Origin: Pseudomonadales bacterium
GTDB taxonomy: Bacteria > Pseudomonadota > Gammaproteobacteria > Pseudomonadales > UBA5518
Assembly (NCBI GenBank): GCA_024234165.1
Contig: JACKOP010000004.1
Location: 62,001-126,000 of the forward strand
Reading direction: 5' to 3'
Length of the DNA stretch: 64,000 nt
Shown here piece by piece: positions 44,680 to 53,437 of the stretch. Position numbers and translations under genes: made by a program. The first letter of the stretch is position 1, and each line of letters begins with the position of its first letter. The notes under the pieces are model-generated. The model saw only the letters and a list, made by a program, of their open reading frames with translations, was not told where the DNA came from and made no database searches.

Positions 44680-45644
44680 CGCGCACGCTCGCGGCGAATG
44701 CGTGCCATCAGGCCGAACATCCCGGCAACGTCGGCAGGGGCGCTGCTCGCCGCAAACTCGCGGTACAGCGTATCGACGTTGACGACGATGCGCTCGGCGT
44801 CTCCCCATGAGGAGTAATCGTCGAGCGCGATGTCGAGCGCTGCCTCGTATACGGGCATGCCGGCGTCGAAGCGCTTGCGCGCCTCGTCACGGATATACAC
44901 CAGGTAATCGCGCACTGCGCGTACCCCGCGCATATCGGTGATCGGCCCATGTCCCGGAACCACGGTCGCAGGAGCAAGCGCCAGTATGTGTTCGCAAGCC
45001 GCAATCCAGTTGCGTACCGGACCGACCCACATGATCGGATGGCCCTCGATGAACAGGATGTCGCCGCTGTAGACCACGGAATCTGCCGGAACGTGCACCA
45101 GCACGTCGCCTCGCGTGTGTGCCGGCCCGACCTGTGCCAGCTCCACGCGTTTGTCGCCCACCTGCAACTCGAGTGCTCCACTGAAGGTACGCGTGGGCAA
45201 ACGCTGTGTGATGCCCTCGAACTCGAACGCTCCGAAGCACTGCAGGAAGAATTCCCCCATCTCGCCGAGCGCGGGCGCCGCCTTGCGAAAATCGAGCATC
45301 ACCTGCGGCACTTCGTGCACCATTTCTTCGGCCGCGGCCGCAGAAGCCACGATCTGCGCCTCGGGCAGCAGACAGTTGCCGTTGCAGTGATCACCGTTGG
45401 CGTGCGTGTTGACGACCGTTCCCACCCGTCGTGACGCCGGAACCGCGCGACGCATCGCAGCAAGCATTTCGCCGGTCAGCCGCAGATCGAACAGCGTATC
45501 GACCAGCAACGCGTGCTCACCGTCGACCACCAGGCCGGCGTTGCTCCAGCCCCAACTGCCATCGGGCTGCAACCAGGCCCAGGCACCATTGCCCAGATCG
45601 TGCAGACCGCGGGTATACGGTCGAATCGCCAGACTGCCACTCAT
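44676..45644 (-). CDS. MBL-fold metallo-hydrolase
   Basis: Protein of 322 residues with the metal motif H81-A-N83-G-D85-H86, where the usual second His is Asn, followed by G-P-A-H-T-R-G-D and P-G-H-G-P downstream. The pattern is that of quinoprotein-relay/SoxH-like MBL proteins. Substrate unknown. No signal peptide was seen. ATG 45644 with AAGGA upstream. It is coupled to the lipoprotein gene and divergent from the WS/DGAT gene. Confidence 0.87.
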   Translation of the reverse strand: MSGSLAIRPYTRGLHDLGNGAWAWLQPDGSWGWSNAGLVVDGEHALLVDTLFDLRLTGEMLAAMRRAVPASRRVGTVVNTHANGDHCNGNCLLPEAQIVASAAAAEEMVHEVPQVMLDFRKAAPALGEMGEFFLQCFGAFEFEGITQRLPTRTFSGALELQVGDKRVELAQVGPAHTRGDVLVHVPADSVVYSGDILFIEGHPIMWVGPVRNWIAACEHILALAPATVVPGHGPITDMRGVRAVRDYLVYIRDEARKRFDAGMPVYEAALDIALDDYSSWGDAERIVVNVDTLYREFAASSAPADVAGMFGLMARIRRERAR

Positions 45645-45818
45645 CACACCATTCCTTTGCAACACCGGCTCGCCCCGTAGCATAGGGCAATCCGCCGCGC
45701 GGCGGCACCCGACCGGATCGATTCACTGGCGCCGATCGCCGGCGTCTGATCGCGGGCGTCTTTCCAAGTGCGATGGTCCGCAGGATACTGGCGCAATAAG
45801 CACAACAGGATGGCGACC

Positions 45819-47276
45819 ATGAGCGACTACCATTTCGAGCGCCTGACCCCGATCGATTTCTCTTTCCTGGTCCAGGAAACACGCGAACGCCACATGAGCG
45901 TGGTCGGCGTGACGATATTCGAGGCCGGCCCGCTGGCCAGAGCCGGTGGCGGAATCGACTTCGCCGCGATTCGCGACCACACCGAGAACCTGCTCGACCA
46001 GGTGCCACGCTATCGCCAGAAACTGATGTGGCGCAGGCGCCGACGCCGTTCCGGCCTGCTGGGGCGCGAGCAGGTGGAGTTGCCGGATGAGTCGCTGCCG
46101 CCGGTCTGGGTCGACGACCCGCATTTCGATATCGCCTACCACATGCGCCACACCGCGCTGCCGCGCCCCGGCGGGGCTGCGCAGCTCAAGGCGCTGGCCG
46201 GACGCATCGCGTCGCAGCCACTCGATCGCGCCCGCCCTCTGTGGGAAACATGGGTCGTCGAGGGACTCAGCGGAGGCCGCTTCGCCACCGTATCGAAGCT
46301 GCACCACTGCATGATCGACGGCATGTCGGGAGCCGACATCACGCAACTGCTGCTGTCGCCGGACCGCAAGACGCGCCGCCATCGCAGCCAGCCCTATAGA
46401 GCGCGCCCCGCGCCGACACCGGCGCAACTGGAACGCGAGTTGCGGATGGAGCAACTCAAGGCACCGTTGCGCCTCGCGGAAGGGCTGCGCGAACTGGCGG
46501 CACACGACGATCTGAGCGGTGAACTCGCACGACGCGTACGCGGCATCGGCGAGACCTTCAGCGAATCGGGAATGGAGCGCAGCGCCTCACCGATCAACGG
46601 CCAGAACGGGCCACATCGGGCGGTCGACTGGATGATGACGCCGGTGCCGACGATGAAGGCGATCGGCAAATCGCTCGGTGGCAGCATCAACGATGCCGTA
46701 CTGACCGTGGTAAGCACGGCGTTCCGCGACTTTTTCCTGCAACGCGGCAGCACTCCCGGCGAGGAGCCTTTCCGCGCACTGGTTCCGGTCAGCATCTGGT
46801 CGGAACGCCAGCGCGGCGAAGTGGGCAACCAGATCATGAACTGGCTGATCGACCTGCCGCTGGAAGAAGAAGATCCACGCCTGCAGATGAGATACATCCA
46901 CGACGTCACCGAAGAACTCAAGAAGTCCGACAAGGCGCTCGGCGTAAAGGCGATCCAGTCGTTCCTCCAGTACACGCCGGGCCTTCTGTCGCTTGCGGTG
47001 CGCAACGCTTCCGGTCCGCACAACACCATGATCACGAACATCCCGGGACCGCAGATGGCGCTTTACCAGATGGGCGCGCAAATGCTCGAGAACTATCCGG
47101 TCGTGCCGATGCTCGAAGAGATGGGTCTCGGAATCGGTGTGATGAGCTACAACGGCACGATGTTCTGGGGCATCACGGTAGACACCGACATCGTCACGGA
47201 CGCCGCACCGTTCTGCGCTGCACTGCAACGTGCCGTAAAATCCGTGGCGCGCACGGCAAAGGTGCGGCTGCGCTGA
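45819..47276 (+). CDS. wax ester synthase/diacylglycerol acyltransferase (WS/DGAT)
   Basis: Bifunctional O-acyltransferase of 485 residues. The active-site motif H162-H-C-M-I-D-G168 matches HHxxxDG, and the C-terminal WES domain with NIPGPQMALYQMGAQM is present. It transfers acyl-CoA chains to fatty alcohols or diacylglycerol, making storage wax esters or triacylglycerol at the inner membrane. The start at 45819 (M-S-D-Y-H) has AGGA eight bases upstream; 45810 is possible. The LRAT-like gene follows after 26 bases. Confidence 0.93.
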   Translation: MSDYHFERLTPIDFSFLVQETRERHMSVVGVTIFEAGPLARAGGGIDFAAIRDHTENLLDQVPRYRQKLMWRRRRRRSGLLGREQVELPDESLPPVWVDDPHFDIAYHMRHTALPRPGGAAQLKALAGRIASQPLDRARPLWETWVVEGLSGGRFATVSKLHHCMIDGMSGADITQLLLSPDRKTRRHRSQPYRARPAPTPAQLERELRMEQLKAPLRLAEGLRELAAHDDLSGELARRVRGIGETFSESGMERSASPINGQNGPHRAVDWMMTPVPTMKAIGKSLGGSINDAVLTVVSTAFRDFFLQRGSTPGEEPFRALVPVSIWSERQRGEVGNQIMNWLIDLPLEEEDPRLQMRYIHDVTEELKKSDKALGVKAIQSFLQYTPGLLSLAVRNASGPHNTMITNIPGPQMALYQMGAQMLENYPVVPMLEEMGLGIGVMSYNGTMFWGITVDTDIVTDAAPFCAALQRAVKSVARTAKVRLR

Positions 47277-47302
47277 TCAACGCGGACACAAGGGAACACA
47301 GC

Positions 47303-47824
47303 GTGGCAAAAGGCGATCACCTCTACGTACAAAGGGCCAACGGGCTTTACGCTCACCATGGCATCGACTGCGGTGACGGCACGGCAATTCATTACAGCGG
47401 CGAGCACTGGTACTCGTCGCGCAGCGTGCGGCACACCACCATCGAAGCCTTCGCCCGCGGCGACGAGGTCCTGGTGCGCGACTACGCCGAGTTCTTCGCA
47501 CGCCTGCGCGACACCAAGAGCCTGCCGCGGCGACTGCACGTACAGCTCGCCGAGATCCTGCGCGGCAAGGAATCACAACGCTCATTCTCGCCGGCTGCCG
47601 TGGTGTCGCGTGCGCGCAGCCGGCTTGGCGAATCACGCTTCGACATCATGCTGCACAACTGCGAGCACTTCGCCACCTGGTGCAAGACGGGCATCAACGA
47701 CAGCGAACAGATCTATGCGCTGTGGCGTGCCGTGCTGAGCCCCGAAAGCTACCGGAAGTTGCGGCGCCAGTCGGTGCTCAGCGCCGTGTTCGACCGCGAC
47801 GCATCGGGTTCCGCAGAACCGTAA
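47303..47824 (+). CDS. LRAT-like (lecithin:retinol acyltransferase / NlpC-P60 type) protein
   Basis: Protein of 173 residues with the LRAT pattern: KGDHLYVQRANGLYAHHGID with His19, His30 in AIHYSG, and Cys120 in H-N-C-E-H-F. That is the His-His-Cys set used by LRAT and HRASLS acyltransferases and phospholipases. No transmembrane anchor is obvious. GTG at 47303 with AAGGGA upstream. It follows the WS/DGAT gene, suggesting a joint role in acyl transfer to lipids; direct evidence is absent. Confidence 0.83.
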   Translation: MAKGDHLYVQRANGLYAHHGIDCGDGTAIHYSGEHWYSSRSVRHTTIEAFARGDEVLVRDYAEFFARLRDTKSLPRRLHVQLAEILRGKESQRSFSPAAVVSRARSRLGESRFDIMLHNCEHFATWCKTGINDSEQIYALWRAVLSPESYRKLRRQSVLSAVFDRDASGSAEP

Positions 47825-47882
47825 CTGCGTGCGCAGACGCCTGCGCGCCGAACCTACAGGCGACGTTCTGGTTGCCATGTGG

Positions 47883-48345
47883 GTCGGGTTTCAACCCGAC
47901 GGGGCTTCGTCACGATTTCCGCATCGTCGGCATGAATGCCGACCTACGGATGACGCCGATCCGACATTCCCGTCGGCATGAATGCCGACCTGCGGACGAC
48001 GCCGATCCGACATTCCCGTCGGCATGAATGCCGACCTACGGTCCTGGCGGCTGTCCGGCGTGCTGGCGCCGCCACTCACTCGGCGTCATGGCGCACCGGC
48101 GGCGGAATACGCCGCTGCTGCAGATGGTGCGCGCGCAATCCACCCGTTGCCATGACAGAAGCGACCGGAAGGTGTTGTGGATGCGCACAGACATCCCCCG
48201 TAGGTCGGGTTTCAACCCGACGGGGTTTCGCCACGATCTCCGCATCGTCGGCATGAATGCCGACCTACGGACGACGCCGATCCGACATTCCCGTCGGCAT
48301 GAATGCCGACCTACGGATGACGCCGATCCGACATTCCCGTCGGCA
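47883..48345. repeat. compound REP cluster, two B-A-A blocks around a gene remnant
   Basis: Hairpins: GT/AC at 47883-47900; CA/TG at 47926-47943, 47972-47989 and 48018-48035; GT/AC at 48204-48221; CA/TG at 48247-48264 and 48293-48310, and a half copy near 48339. Spacers such as GGATGACGCCGATCCGACATTCC recur. Bases 48036-48199 between the blocks hold an AraC-like remnant. No intact gene lies in the 572-base gap 47825-48396. Confidence 0.9.
48036..48125 (-). pseudogene. possible C-terminal remnant of an AraC-type regulator
   Basis: Minus-strand reading ends F-R-R-R-C-A-M-T-P-S-E-W-R-R, matching the FRRxFGxTPxxWR end of AraC/XylS proteins, then H-A-G-Q-P-P-G-P and a TAG that is the head of a REP repeat. 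Upstream in frame the helix-turn-helix is not recognisable, so only the tail survives. The span upstream of 48125 is uncertain. Confidence 0.4.
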
Positions 48346-48396
48346 TGTTCCGCAGACCTGTGCGCCTGGAATGCACTCACGGTAGCCGCAAGGCGA

Positions 48397-48855
48397 TCAG
48401 CCTGTCGATGCCTTGGGCTCGATGCGCGCCAGCGATACACCGAATCCGCACTGTGCCGCGGTGCCGAGCACGAACTCCTGGTACCGGCAGAACAGTCCGC
48501 CCAGATGCGCATCGATCTCCGCCTGGCTGTAATCCAGCGCGTGCTGACAGGCGACGCCGCAGGCGGTTGCCCGCGCCAGCGCCGACTCGGCATCGTCCGT
48601 GTCGAAATAGACGTTCATGACTCCCTCGCCGTGCTGCGCGAGAAAACCCGACACCGCGCTGTCGTGCTCGCGCCCGGGCAACGGGGCGCACAGCTCGATG
48701 CCTACGTTCCAGGCAATGGCAACGGCGATGCCGAACGGCGCCCCGGTCCAGTTCGCATCGCGAAACTCGGCGCCCAGCAGGTCATGGTAATAACGCCTGG
48801 CGGCTTCGATATCCCGCACCGCCACGATGATCCGGTTGATTCCCTTGACACTCAT
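48397..48855 (-). CDS. VOC family (glyoxalase/dioxygenase-fold) protein
   Basis: Protein of 152 residues made of two beta-alpha-beta-beta-beta modules: INRIIVAVRDIEAARRYYHD at the start, and FLAQHGEGVMNVYFDTDDAE midway. This is the vicinal-oxygen-chelate fold. Metal ligands cannot be assigned confidently, so the reaction (isomerase, epimerase, dioxygenase or resistance binding protein) is open. It stands alone between two REP clusters that are near-copies of each other. Confidence 0.85.
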   Translation of the reverse strand: MSVKGINRIIVAVRDIEAARRYYHDLLGAEFRDANWTGAPFGIAVAIAWNVGIELCAPLPGREHDSAVSGFLAQHGEGVMNVYFDTDDAESALARATACGVACQHALDYSQAEIDAHLGGLFCRYQEFVLGTAAQCGFGVSLARIEPKASTG

Positions 48856-48921
48856 CCGATCCTCCGATGGTCATTGTCACAAGCGAATGAAAGTTGTGAT
48901 GGGTATGCACAGACATCCCCC

Positions 48922-49083
48922 GTAGGTCGGGTTTCAACCCGACGGGGTTTCGCCACGATTTCCGCATCGTCGGCATGAATGCCGACCTACGGACGAGGCC
49001 GAGCCGACGTTCTCGTCGGCATGAATGCCGACCTACGGACGACGCCGATCCAACATTCCCCGTCGGCATGAATGCCGACCTAC
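48922..49083. repeat. compound REP cluster (B-A-A-A)
   Basis: GT/AC hairpin at 48926-48943 with its GTAG head, then CA/TG hairpins at 48969-48986, 49015-49032 and 49062-49079. From the preceding ACAGACATCCCC through the second A copy the sequence nearly repeats that at 48189-48320, indicating duplication of a whole block across the VOC gene. Confidence 0.92.
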
Positions 49084-49107
49084 GGGCGAGACCGGCCGTG
49101 CCCGTGG

Positions 49108-49977
49108 TCACCAGCCCATGCGTTCTACGGCCTCGGCAACGGCAAGCAGGCGCTCGGCTTCTGCAACGTGCAGGTTCTCGACCAGGCGGCCCTTCACCAC
49201 CACCAGCGCGCCACCGTGTGACTGTGCCTCGCGCCAGGCGGCGATGATCTCGTGCGCCGCTGCGACCTCATCGGTCGTCGGCGCGAATGCCGCGTTCGCT
49301 GCCGCGAGCTGCGCCGGATGGATCAAGGTCTTGCCGTCGAAGCCGAGCTCTCGCCCCTGTGCGCACACGGCCTGCAGCCCGGCGTCGTCGTGCAGGTCGA
49401 GGTGCACGCCGTCGAGGATATCGAGTCCGTGGGCGCGTGCGGCCAGCACGCACTGTCCGAGTGCGGTCAGGAAACCCAGGCGCTGCGGCGCATGCGACAC
49501 GCGCAGCTCCCGCGCGAGATCCGAAGTACCCATCAGGATTCCTGCCACGCACGGGTGCGCCCCGGCGATCGCGTCGATTGCAAGGATGCCGCGCGCAGTC
49601 TCGGCCATGCACCACAGCCGCATTCCGGCGCCGGCACCCGCAACATCGAGCAGGCGCACCGCCTGCAGCACATCATCGGCCGACGACACCTTGGGGAGCA
49701 CGATGCCGTCGGCACCGGCCCCTGCAAACGCGCGCAGATCGTCGGCACCCCACGGCGTATCCAGCCCGTTCACGCGCACCAGCAGCTCGCGCGCACCATA
49801 GCCACCCTCGGCGAGTGCGGCTGCGATCTGCACGCGTGCCGACTCCTTCGCCGCTGGCGCCACCGCATCCTCGAGGTCGAGGATCAGTACGTCGGCGGGC
49901 AGTTCACGCGCTTTCGCGAGCGCACGCTGATTCGAGCCCGGCATGTAGAGCGCCGAACGGCGCGGACGGAATGACAT
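49108..49977 (-). CDS. HpcH/HpaI aldolase / CitE-like CoA-ester lyase
   Basis: TIM-barrel protein of 289 residues with R-R-S-A-L-Y-M-P-G-S-N, V-L-I-L-D-L-E-D-A-V, V-R-V-N and G-K-T-L-I-H-P-A-Q, the layout of citrate lyase beta/malyl-CoA lyase-like proteins. The metal-binding E and D of DLEDAV and the CoA-binding region are present. Expected chemistry is reversible cleavage of a 3-hydroxyacyl-CoA such as malyl- or citramalyl-CoA. ATG at 49977 has GAGGTG upstream. It ends about 25 bases from a REP cluster. Confidence 0.9.
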   Translation of the reverse strand: MSFRPRRSALYMPGSNQRALAKARELPADVLILDLEDAVAPAAKESARVQIAAALAEGGYGARELLVRVNGLDTPWGADDLRAFAGAGADGIVLPKVSSADDVLQAVRLLDVAGAGAGMRLWCMAETARGILAIDAIAGAHPCVAGILMGTSDLARELRVSHAPQRLGFLTALGQCVLAARAHGLDILDGVHLDLHDDAGLQAVCAQGRELGFDGKTLIHPAQLAAANAAFAPTTDEVAAAHEIIAAWREAQSHGGALVVVKGRLVENLHVAEAERLLAVAEAVERMGW

Positions 49978-50039
49978 GTTCACCTCGCTGCCATCAGTCA
50001 AGACTCCGACCCGTCCCGAATCGCGTGCCGGATACGTGT

Positions 50040-50855
50040 TCAGCCGCTCGACGCTTCGCGCCGATGCATCCCCGGATACTGCGGCAGCGGCAGTACGACG
50101 ACGGCTTCACCGAGCAGGCGACTCATCAATGCCTGCTGCTGGACTACATCCCCGCTGCTGAAACAGCACAGCGTCCCACTGCCACCGCCATCACCGCCGA
50201 GCACGTCCTCGACCCGACGCGCAACCGCATCACCCGGATCGATGATGCGCACATCGGCACCGACGAAGTCACGAATCGCCGGCAACAGGAACGGATAATG
50301 CGTACAGCCAAGAACGATCGTATCGGCACCCGCCTCCAGCAGCGGCCAAAGGTAGCGCGCAAGCAGCGCACGTGTGCGTGGCCCGTCGAGATCGCCCGCC
50401 TCCACGCATTCGACCAACCCGCTGGCCGGCTGCGCGAGCACGCGTGTGAACTGCCCGAAGCGTCGCAACAGCTCCTCGTAACGCACACTCTGCAGGGTAC
50501 TCGCGGTCGCGAGAATGCCGACGATGCCACTGCGTGTGGCCTGGGCGGCCGGCTTCACGGCCGGCTCGATACCGACGATCGGCAGGGCAAGGCGTTCGCG
50601 CAGCTCGCGCGCCGCGGCAGCCGTCGCCGTATTGCAGGCTATGACCAGCGCGCGCACGCCTCTGCAGAGCAGGAAGTCGGCAAGCACGAACGCTCGCTCG
50701 CGAACGAACCGGGCGCTCTTTTCACCGTACGGAAGGTGGTGTGCGTCCGAGACGTAGACGATGTCCAGACCCGGCATGCGCCGACGCATCTCACGCACGA
50801 TCGACAGACCACCCACGCCGGAATCGAAGACGCCCACAGGGCGATGCTCGGACAT
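50040..50855 (-). CDS. murI: glutamate racemase
   Basis: Cofactor-independent racemase of 271 residues that supplies D-glutamate for peptidoglycan. The paired catalytic cysteines are Cys74 in A-C-N-T and Cys184 in G-C-T-H-Y-P; Asp11 in F-D-S-G-V-G-G-L is also conserved. The chosen Met (50855) starts the conserved region; GGAG lies some 14 bases upstream, longer than ideal. It is divergent from the Ddn-like gene. Confidence 0.95.
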   Translation of the reverse strand: MSEHRPVGVFDSGVGGLSIVREMRRRMPGLDIVYVSDAHHLPYGEKSARFVRERAFVLADFLLCRGVRALVIACNTATAAAARELRERLALPIVGIEPAVKPAAQATRSGIVGILATASTLQSVRYEELLRRFGQFTRVLAQPASGLVECVEAGDLDGPRTRALLARYLWPLLEAGADTIVLGCTHYPFLLPAIRDFVGADVRIIDPGDAVARRVEDVLGGDGGGSGTLCCFSSGDVVQQQALMSRLLGEAVVVLPLPQYPGMHRREASSG

Positions 50856-51001
50856 GCAGGCCACGGTCTCCGGGGGAGCAGGAATGATCAGGCAGCCGCG
50901 ATGGTACCGAACGCCGCTCCGCACAGGCAATCGCGACGATGCTTGCCGCGCTGCGACGGGTAATGCTAGCGTGCGGCCACGTCAACCGAAAAAGGCCCGC
51001 A

Positions 51002-51457
51002 ATGTCGCAACTGACCAGACTGTTGATGTCGCCGGCCGGGCTCGCTTTCGATCGCTGGCTGGTGCGGTTCACCGGCGAGTCACTGCTGAACCGCGTATTT
51101 GCGCGCCAGGCGGGTTTCGCACCGCAGCCCGCGCTGTTGCTGGAGACTCGCGGGCGCCTGAGCGGCGCGCGCCGCCAGGTCGTGCTGCCGTGGTTCCTGA
51201 TCGACGGCAAGTGGGTGATCGTCGGCAGCAAGGGCGGCATGCCTGCCGATCCGGCATGGGTCGGCAACCTGCGCGCCGAGCCGGCAGTCACGGTCTACGT
51301 CCAGCGTCGCCGTCACCACGCCCGGGCACGCGTGACCACGGGCGGCGAACGGGAATCGTTGTGGGCAGACCTGGTTGCGCGCGTTCCGGTATACGCGCAC
51401 TACCAATCGCTGACGACGCGCGAGATCCCGGTGGTCGTGCTCGACTTCAGCGCCTGA
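51002..51457 (+). CDS. nitroreductase/deazaflavin-dependent (Ddn, DUF385) family protein
   Basis: Protein of 151 residues with the split-barrel pattern LLLETRGRLSGARRQVVLPW then W-V-I-V-G-S-K-G-G and NLRAEPAVTVYV, typical of the Ddn/FDOR-B type. These proteins usually bind F420 or another flavin-like cofactor. No F420 biosynthetic gene is visible in the window, so cofactor is uncertain. Its stop lies inside a short 8-base tandem repeat. Confidence 0.8.
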   Translation: MSQLTRLLMSPAGLAFDRWLVRFTGESLLNRVFARQAGFAPQPALLLETRGRLSGARRQVVLPWFLIDGKWVIVGSKGGMPADPAWVGNLRAEPAVTVYVQRRRHHARARVTTGGERESLWADLVARVPVYAHYQSLTTREIPVVVLDFSA

Positions 51458-51480
51458 GCGCCTGAGCGCCTGAGCGCCTG
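51449..51480 (+). repeat. 8-bp tandem repeat, four copies
   Basis: AGCGCCTG occurs four times in a row at 51449-51480. The first copy holds the last codons and, with the next base, the TGA stop of the Ddn-like gene; later copies are untranslated. A change in copy number would not alter the protein. Confidence 0.9.
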
Positions 51481-51572
51481 AACACCGCGCACACCACCGT
51501 CTGACACGTGCAGCGCTCACGGTGACCGCTGCCGATCGACGACGCCAACCGGTGGCAGACAGGAAGACCACG

Positions 51573-52412
51573 ATGCAGGACAACACGAAGCAGATCGAAT
51601 ACTGGAACGGCGAGGCGGGGCAGAAGTGGGCCCAGAACGACACGCATTTCGAACGTTCGATCGGAACCCTGAACGCACCGCTGCTGGAGCGTGCGCGCGC
51701 GGCAGGAGCACGCCGTGCACTCGACATCGGCTGCGGCTGCGGCAACCAGACGCTCGCGCTGGCACAGGCGCTGGGACCGGGTGCACAGGTCACCGGGATC
51801 GACGTCTCGGAACCGATGCTCGCCGTTGCCCGCACACGTGCCGCCGCCGGCGCGGCGCAGATGCAGTTCCTGCACGCAGATGCGGCCACGCATGCATTCG
51901 AACCACAGAGCTTCGATCTGCTGTTCTCGCGCTTCGGCGTGATGTTCTTTGCTGATCCGGCCGCCGCCTTCACGAACCTGCGTCGCGCCTGCGCCACGGG
52001 TGCGCGGCTCGTGTTCTGCTGCTGGCAGGGCGTCGATCGCAATGGCTGGTTGCGCCTGCCGATGCAGGCGCTGGCACGCCACGTCGAACTGCCACCGATC
52101 GAGCCGCATGCGCCCGGACCGTTCGCGTTCGGTGAGCGCGAACGTGTGCAGGACATCCTCGGGCAGGCGGGGTTCACGAGCATACGCTGCGAGGATCTGC
52201 GCATCGACCTGAACTTCGCACAGGGCGCAACGCTTGCCGAGGCGGCAGAGGCACTGGTACAGGCCGGCCCGGCTGCGCCGCTGCTCGCGAAGCTGGATCC
52301 GGGCGCACGCGCGGATGCGCTCGCCGAGGCCGCAGCGGCAGTAGCACCCCACTACCGCGACGGCTGCATCATGATGCCGTCGGCAGTCTGGATCGTCAGC
52401 GCCCGCGCGTAG
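51573..52412 (+). CDS. class I SAM-dependent methyltransferase
   Basis: Methyltransferase of 279 residues. Motif I is D-I-G-C-G-C-G-N-Q-T, followed by GIDVSEPMLAVART and a motif-IV like F-D-L-L-F-S-R-F-G-V-M-F-F. The N terminus Q-I-E-Y-W-N-G-E-A-G-Q-K-W is typical of UbiE-related enzymes acting on small molecules. AGGAAG precedes the ATG at 51573. Convergent with the HDOD gene with eight bases between stops. Confidence 0.9.
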   Translation: MQDNTKQIEYWNGEAGQKWAQNDTHFERSIGTLNAPLLERARAAGARRALDIGCGCGNQTLALAQALGPGAQVTGIDVSEPMLAVARTRAAAGAAQMQFLHADAATHAFEPQSFDLLFSRFGVMFFADPAAAFTNLRRACATGARLVFCCWQGVDRNGWLRLPMQALARHVELPPIEPHAPGPFAFGERERVQDILGQAGFTSIRCEDLRIDLNFAQGATLAEAAEALVQAGPAAPLLAKLDPGARADALAEAAAAVAPHYRDGCIMMPSAVWIVSARA

Positions 52413-52420
52413 CCACGCGG

Positions 52421-53287
52421 TCAGCCGTCGAACGCTTCCGCCATCGAACGCAGCTCTCCCTGCGCTTCGAGCAGCACTTCGACCGCAGTCTGCTCGTCCA
52501 GTCCGAGCTTGACACAGGCAGGTATGGTTGCCAGATCGACTCCGTCGCTCTGCTCCGGCTCCGTACGCTGCGCAAGCAGATGTGCAGCCAGCACGACGTC
52601 CGCGAGGTCGGCCTTGCCGCGATGCTCGCGATCGAGCATCGTGTGTTCGTCCACCGCAACGGCAAACGACTCCGGGAACCCCCAGGATTCGACGATCGCG
52701 CGCCCCACGCTGGGGTACCACTGCTCGAGCAACTCGCCCAGTTCGTCGTCGGAATGTCCAAAAACTGCCGGAAAGGCGTCTGCGCGAATCAGGATGTAAA
52801 AGCAGCCGATCGCGTGCAACAGCCCGGCCAGCATCGCATCGTCGGTTCTCACACTGCCGCGGACAAGCTTGCTTGCGAGCAGACAGGAAAGCACCGCGAC
52901 CCGCACGCTGCGCCGGCGCACCGCCTCGATGCGCCTGTGCAACAGTCCATGTCCCGGAATCTTGAACGCTGTGTCGATCGCCTCCATCACGACGATGCTG
53001 CGCACCATGGTGAAACCGAGGTGCGAGATCACGGTCCTGACGTCGGTTATTTCGACCAATCCCCGACGCATCAGCGCCGAATTCGCGATCCGCAGCAGCC
53101 TGGCGGCCAGAACCGGCTCCGACAGCACGAGGCGGGCGACCTTCTCCACCGACACGCCGGGATCGGCGAGCGCGTCGCGCACACGCAACGCAACGGCTGG
53201 AAACGGCGGCAGCTCCAGCTTGCCGCCCGAAAGATCACGTGCCAGTTGCTGCACAAACTCGAAGCGGGTGCTTCCGGATGCGCTCAT
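52421..53287 (-). CDS. HDOD domain signalling protein
   Basis: Protein of 288 residues with the HDOD domain: LPPFPAVALRVRDALADPG, VEKVARLVLSEPVLAARLLR, IANSALMRRG, AVISHLGF-type segment and DAMLAGLLHAIGCF. HDOD proteins lack HD-type catalysis and act as regulatory or scaffolding proteins, for example in stress or motility signalling. No second domain is present. TATACT on the minus strand at 53373-53378 is a possible -10 box about 85 bases upstream. Confidence 0.9.
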   Translation of the reverse strand: MSASGSTRFEFVQQLARDLSGGKLELPPFPAVALRVRDALADPGVSVEKVARLVLSEPVLAARLLRIANSALMRRGLVEITDVRTVISHLGFTMVRSIVVMEAIDTAFKIPGHGLLHRRIEAVRRRSVRVAVLSCLLASKLVRGSVRTDDAMLAGLLHAIGCFYILIRADAFPAVFGHSDDELGELLEQWYPSVGRAIVESWGFPESFAVAVDEHTMLDREHRGKADLADVVLAAHLLAQRTEPEQSDGVDLATIPACVKLGLDEQTAVEVLLEAQGELRSMAEAFDG

Positions 53288-53437
53288 CGTCACAACGCCC
53301 TGATATATATGAAAGAGCTGGTTCGAATCCTTCTCTCTGCCTGTAACTGCAGCCGTCGGGAGCGCGGCGCACAGTATAGTCAAGCGATCCGGCACACGAC
53401 AGAACGACGCTCCGCACCGTACCATCCGCCAAGCACC

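Noticed and set aside
48036..48593. 185-residue minus-strand open frame as an intact gene
   Set aside because: It runs through REP hairpins and the antisense of the VOC end; only its last 25 or so residues resemble an AraC tail.
51449..51480. Phase-variable repeat controlling the Ddn-like gene
   Set aside because: The stop codon falls at the end of the first copy, so length change affects only untranslated DNA.
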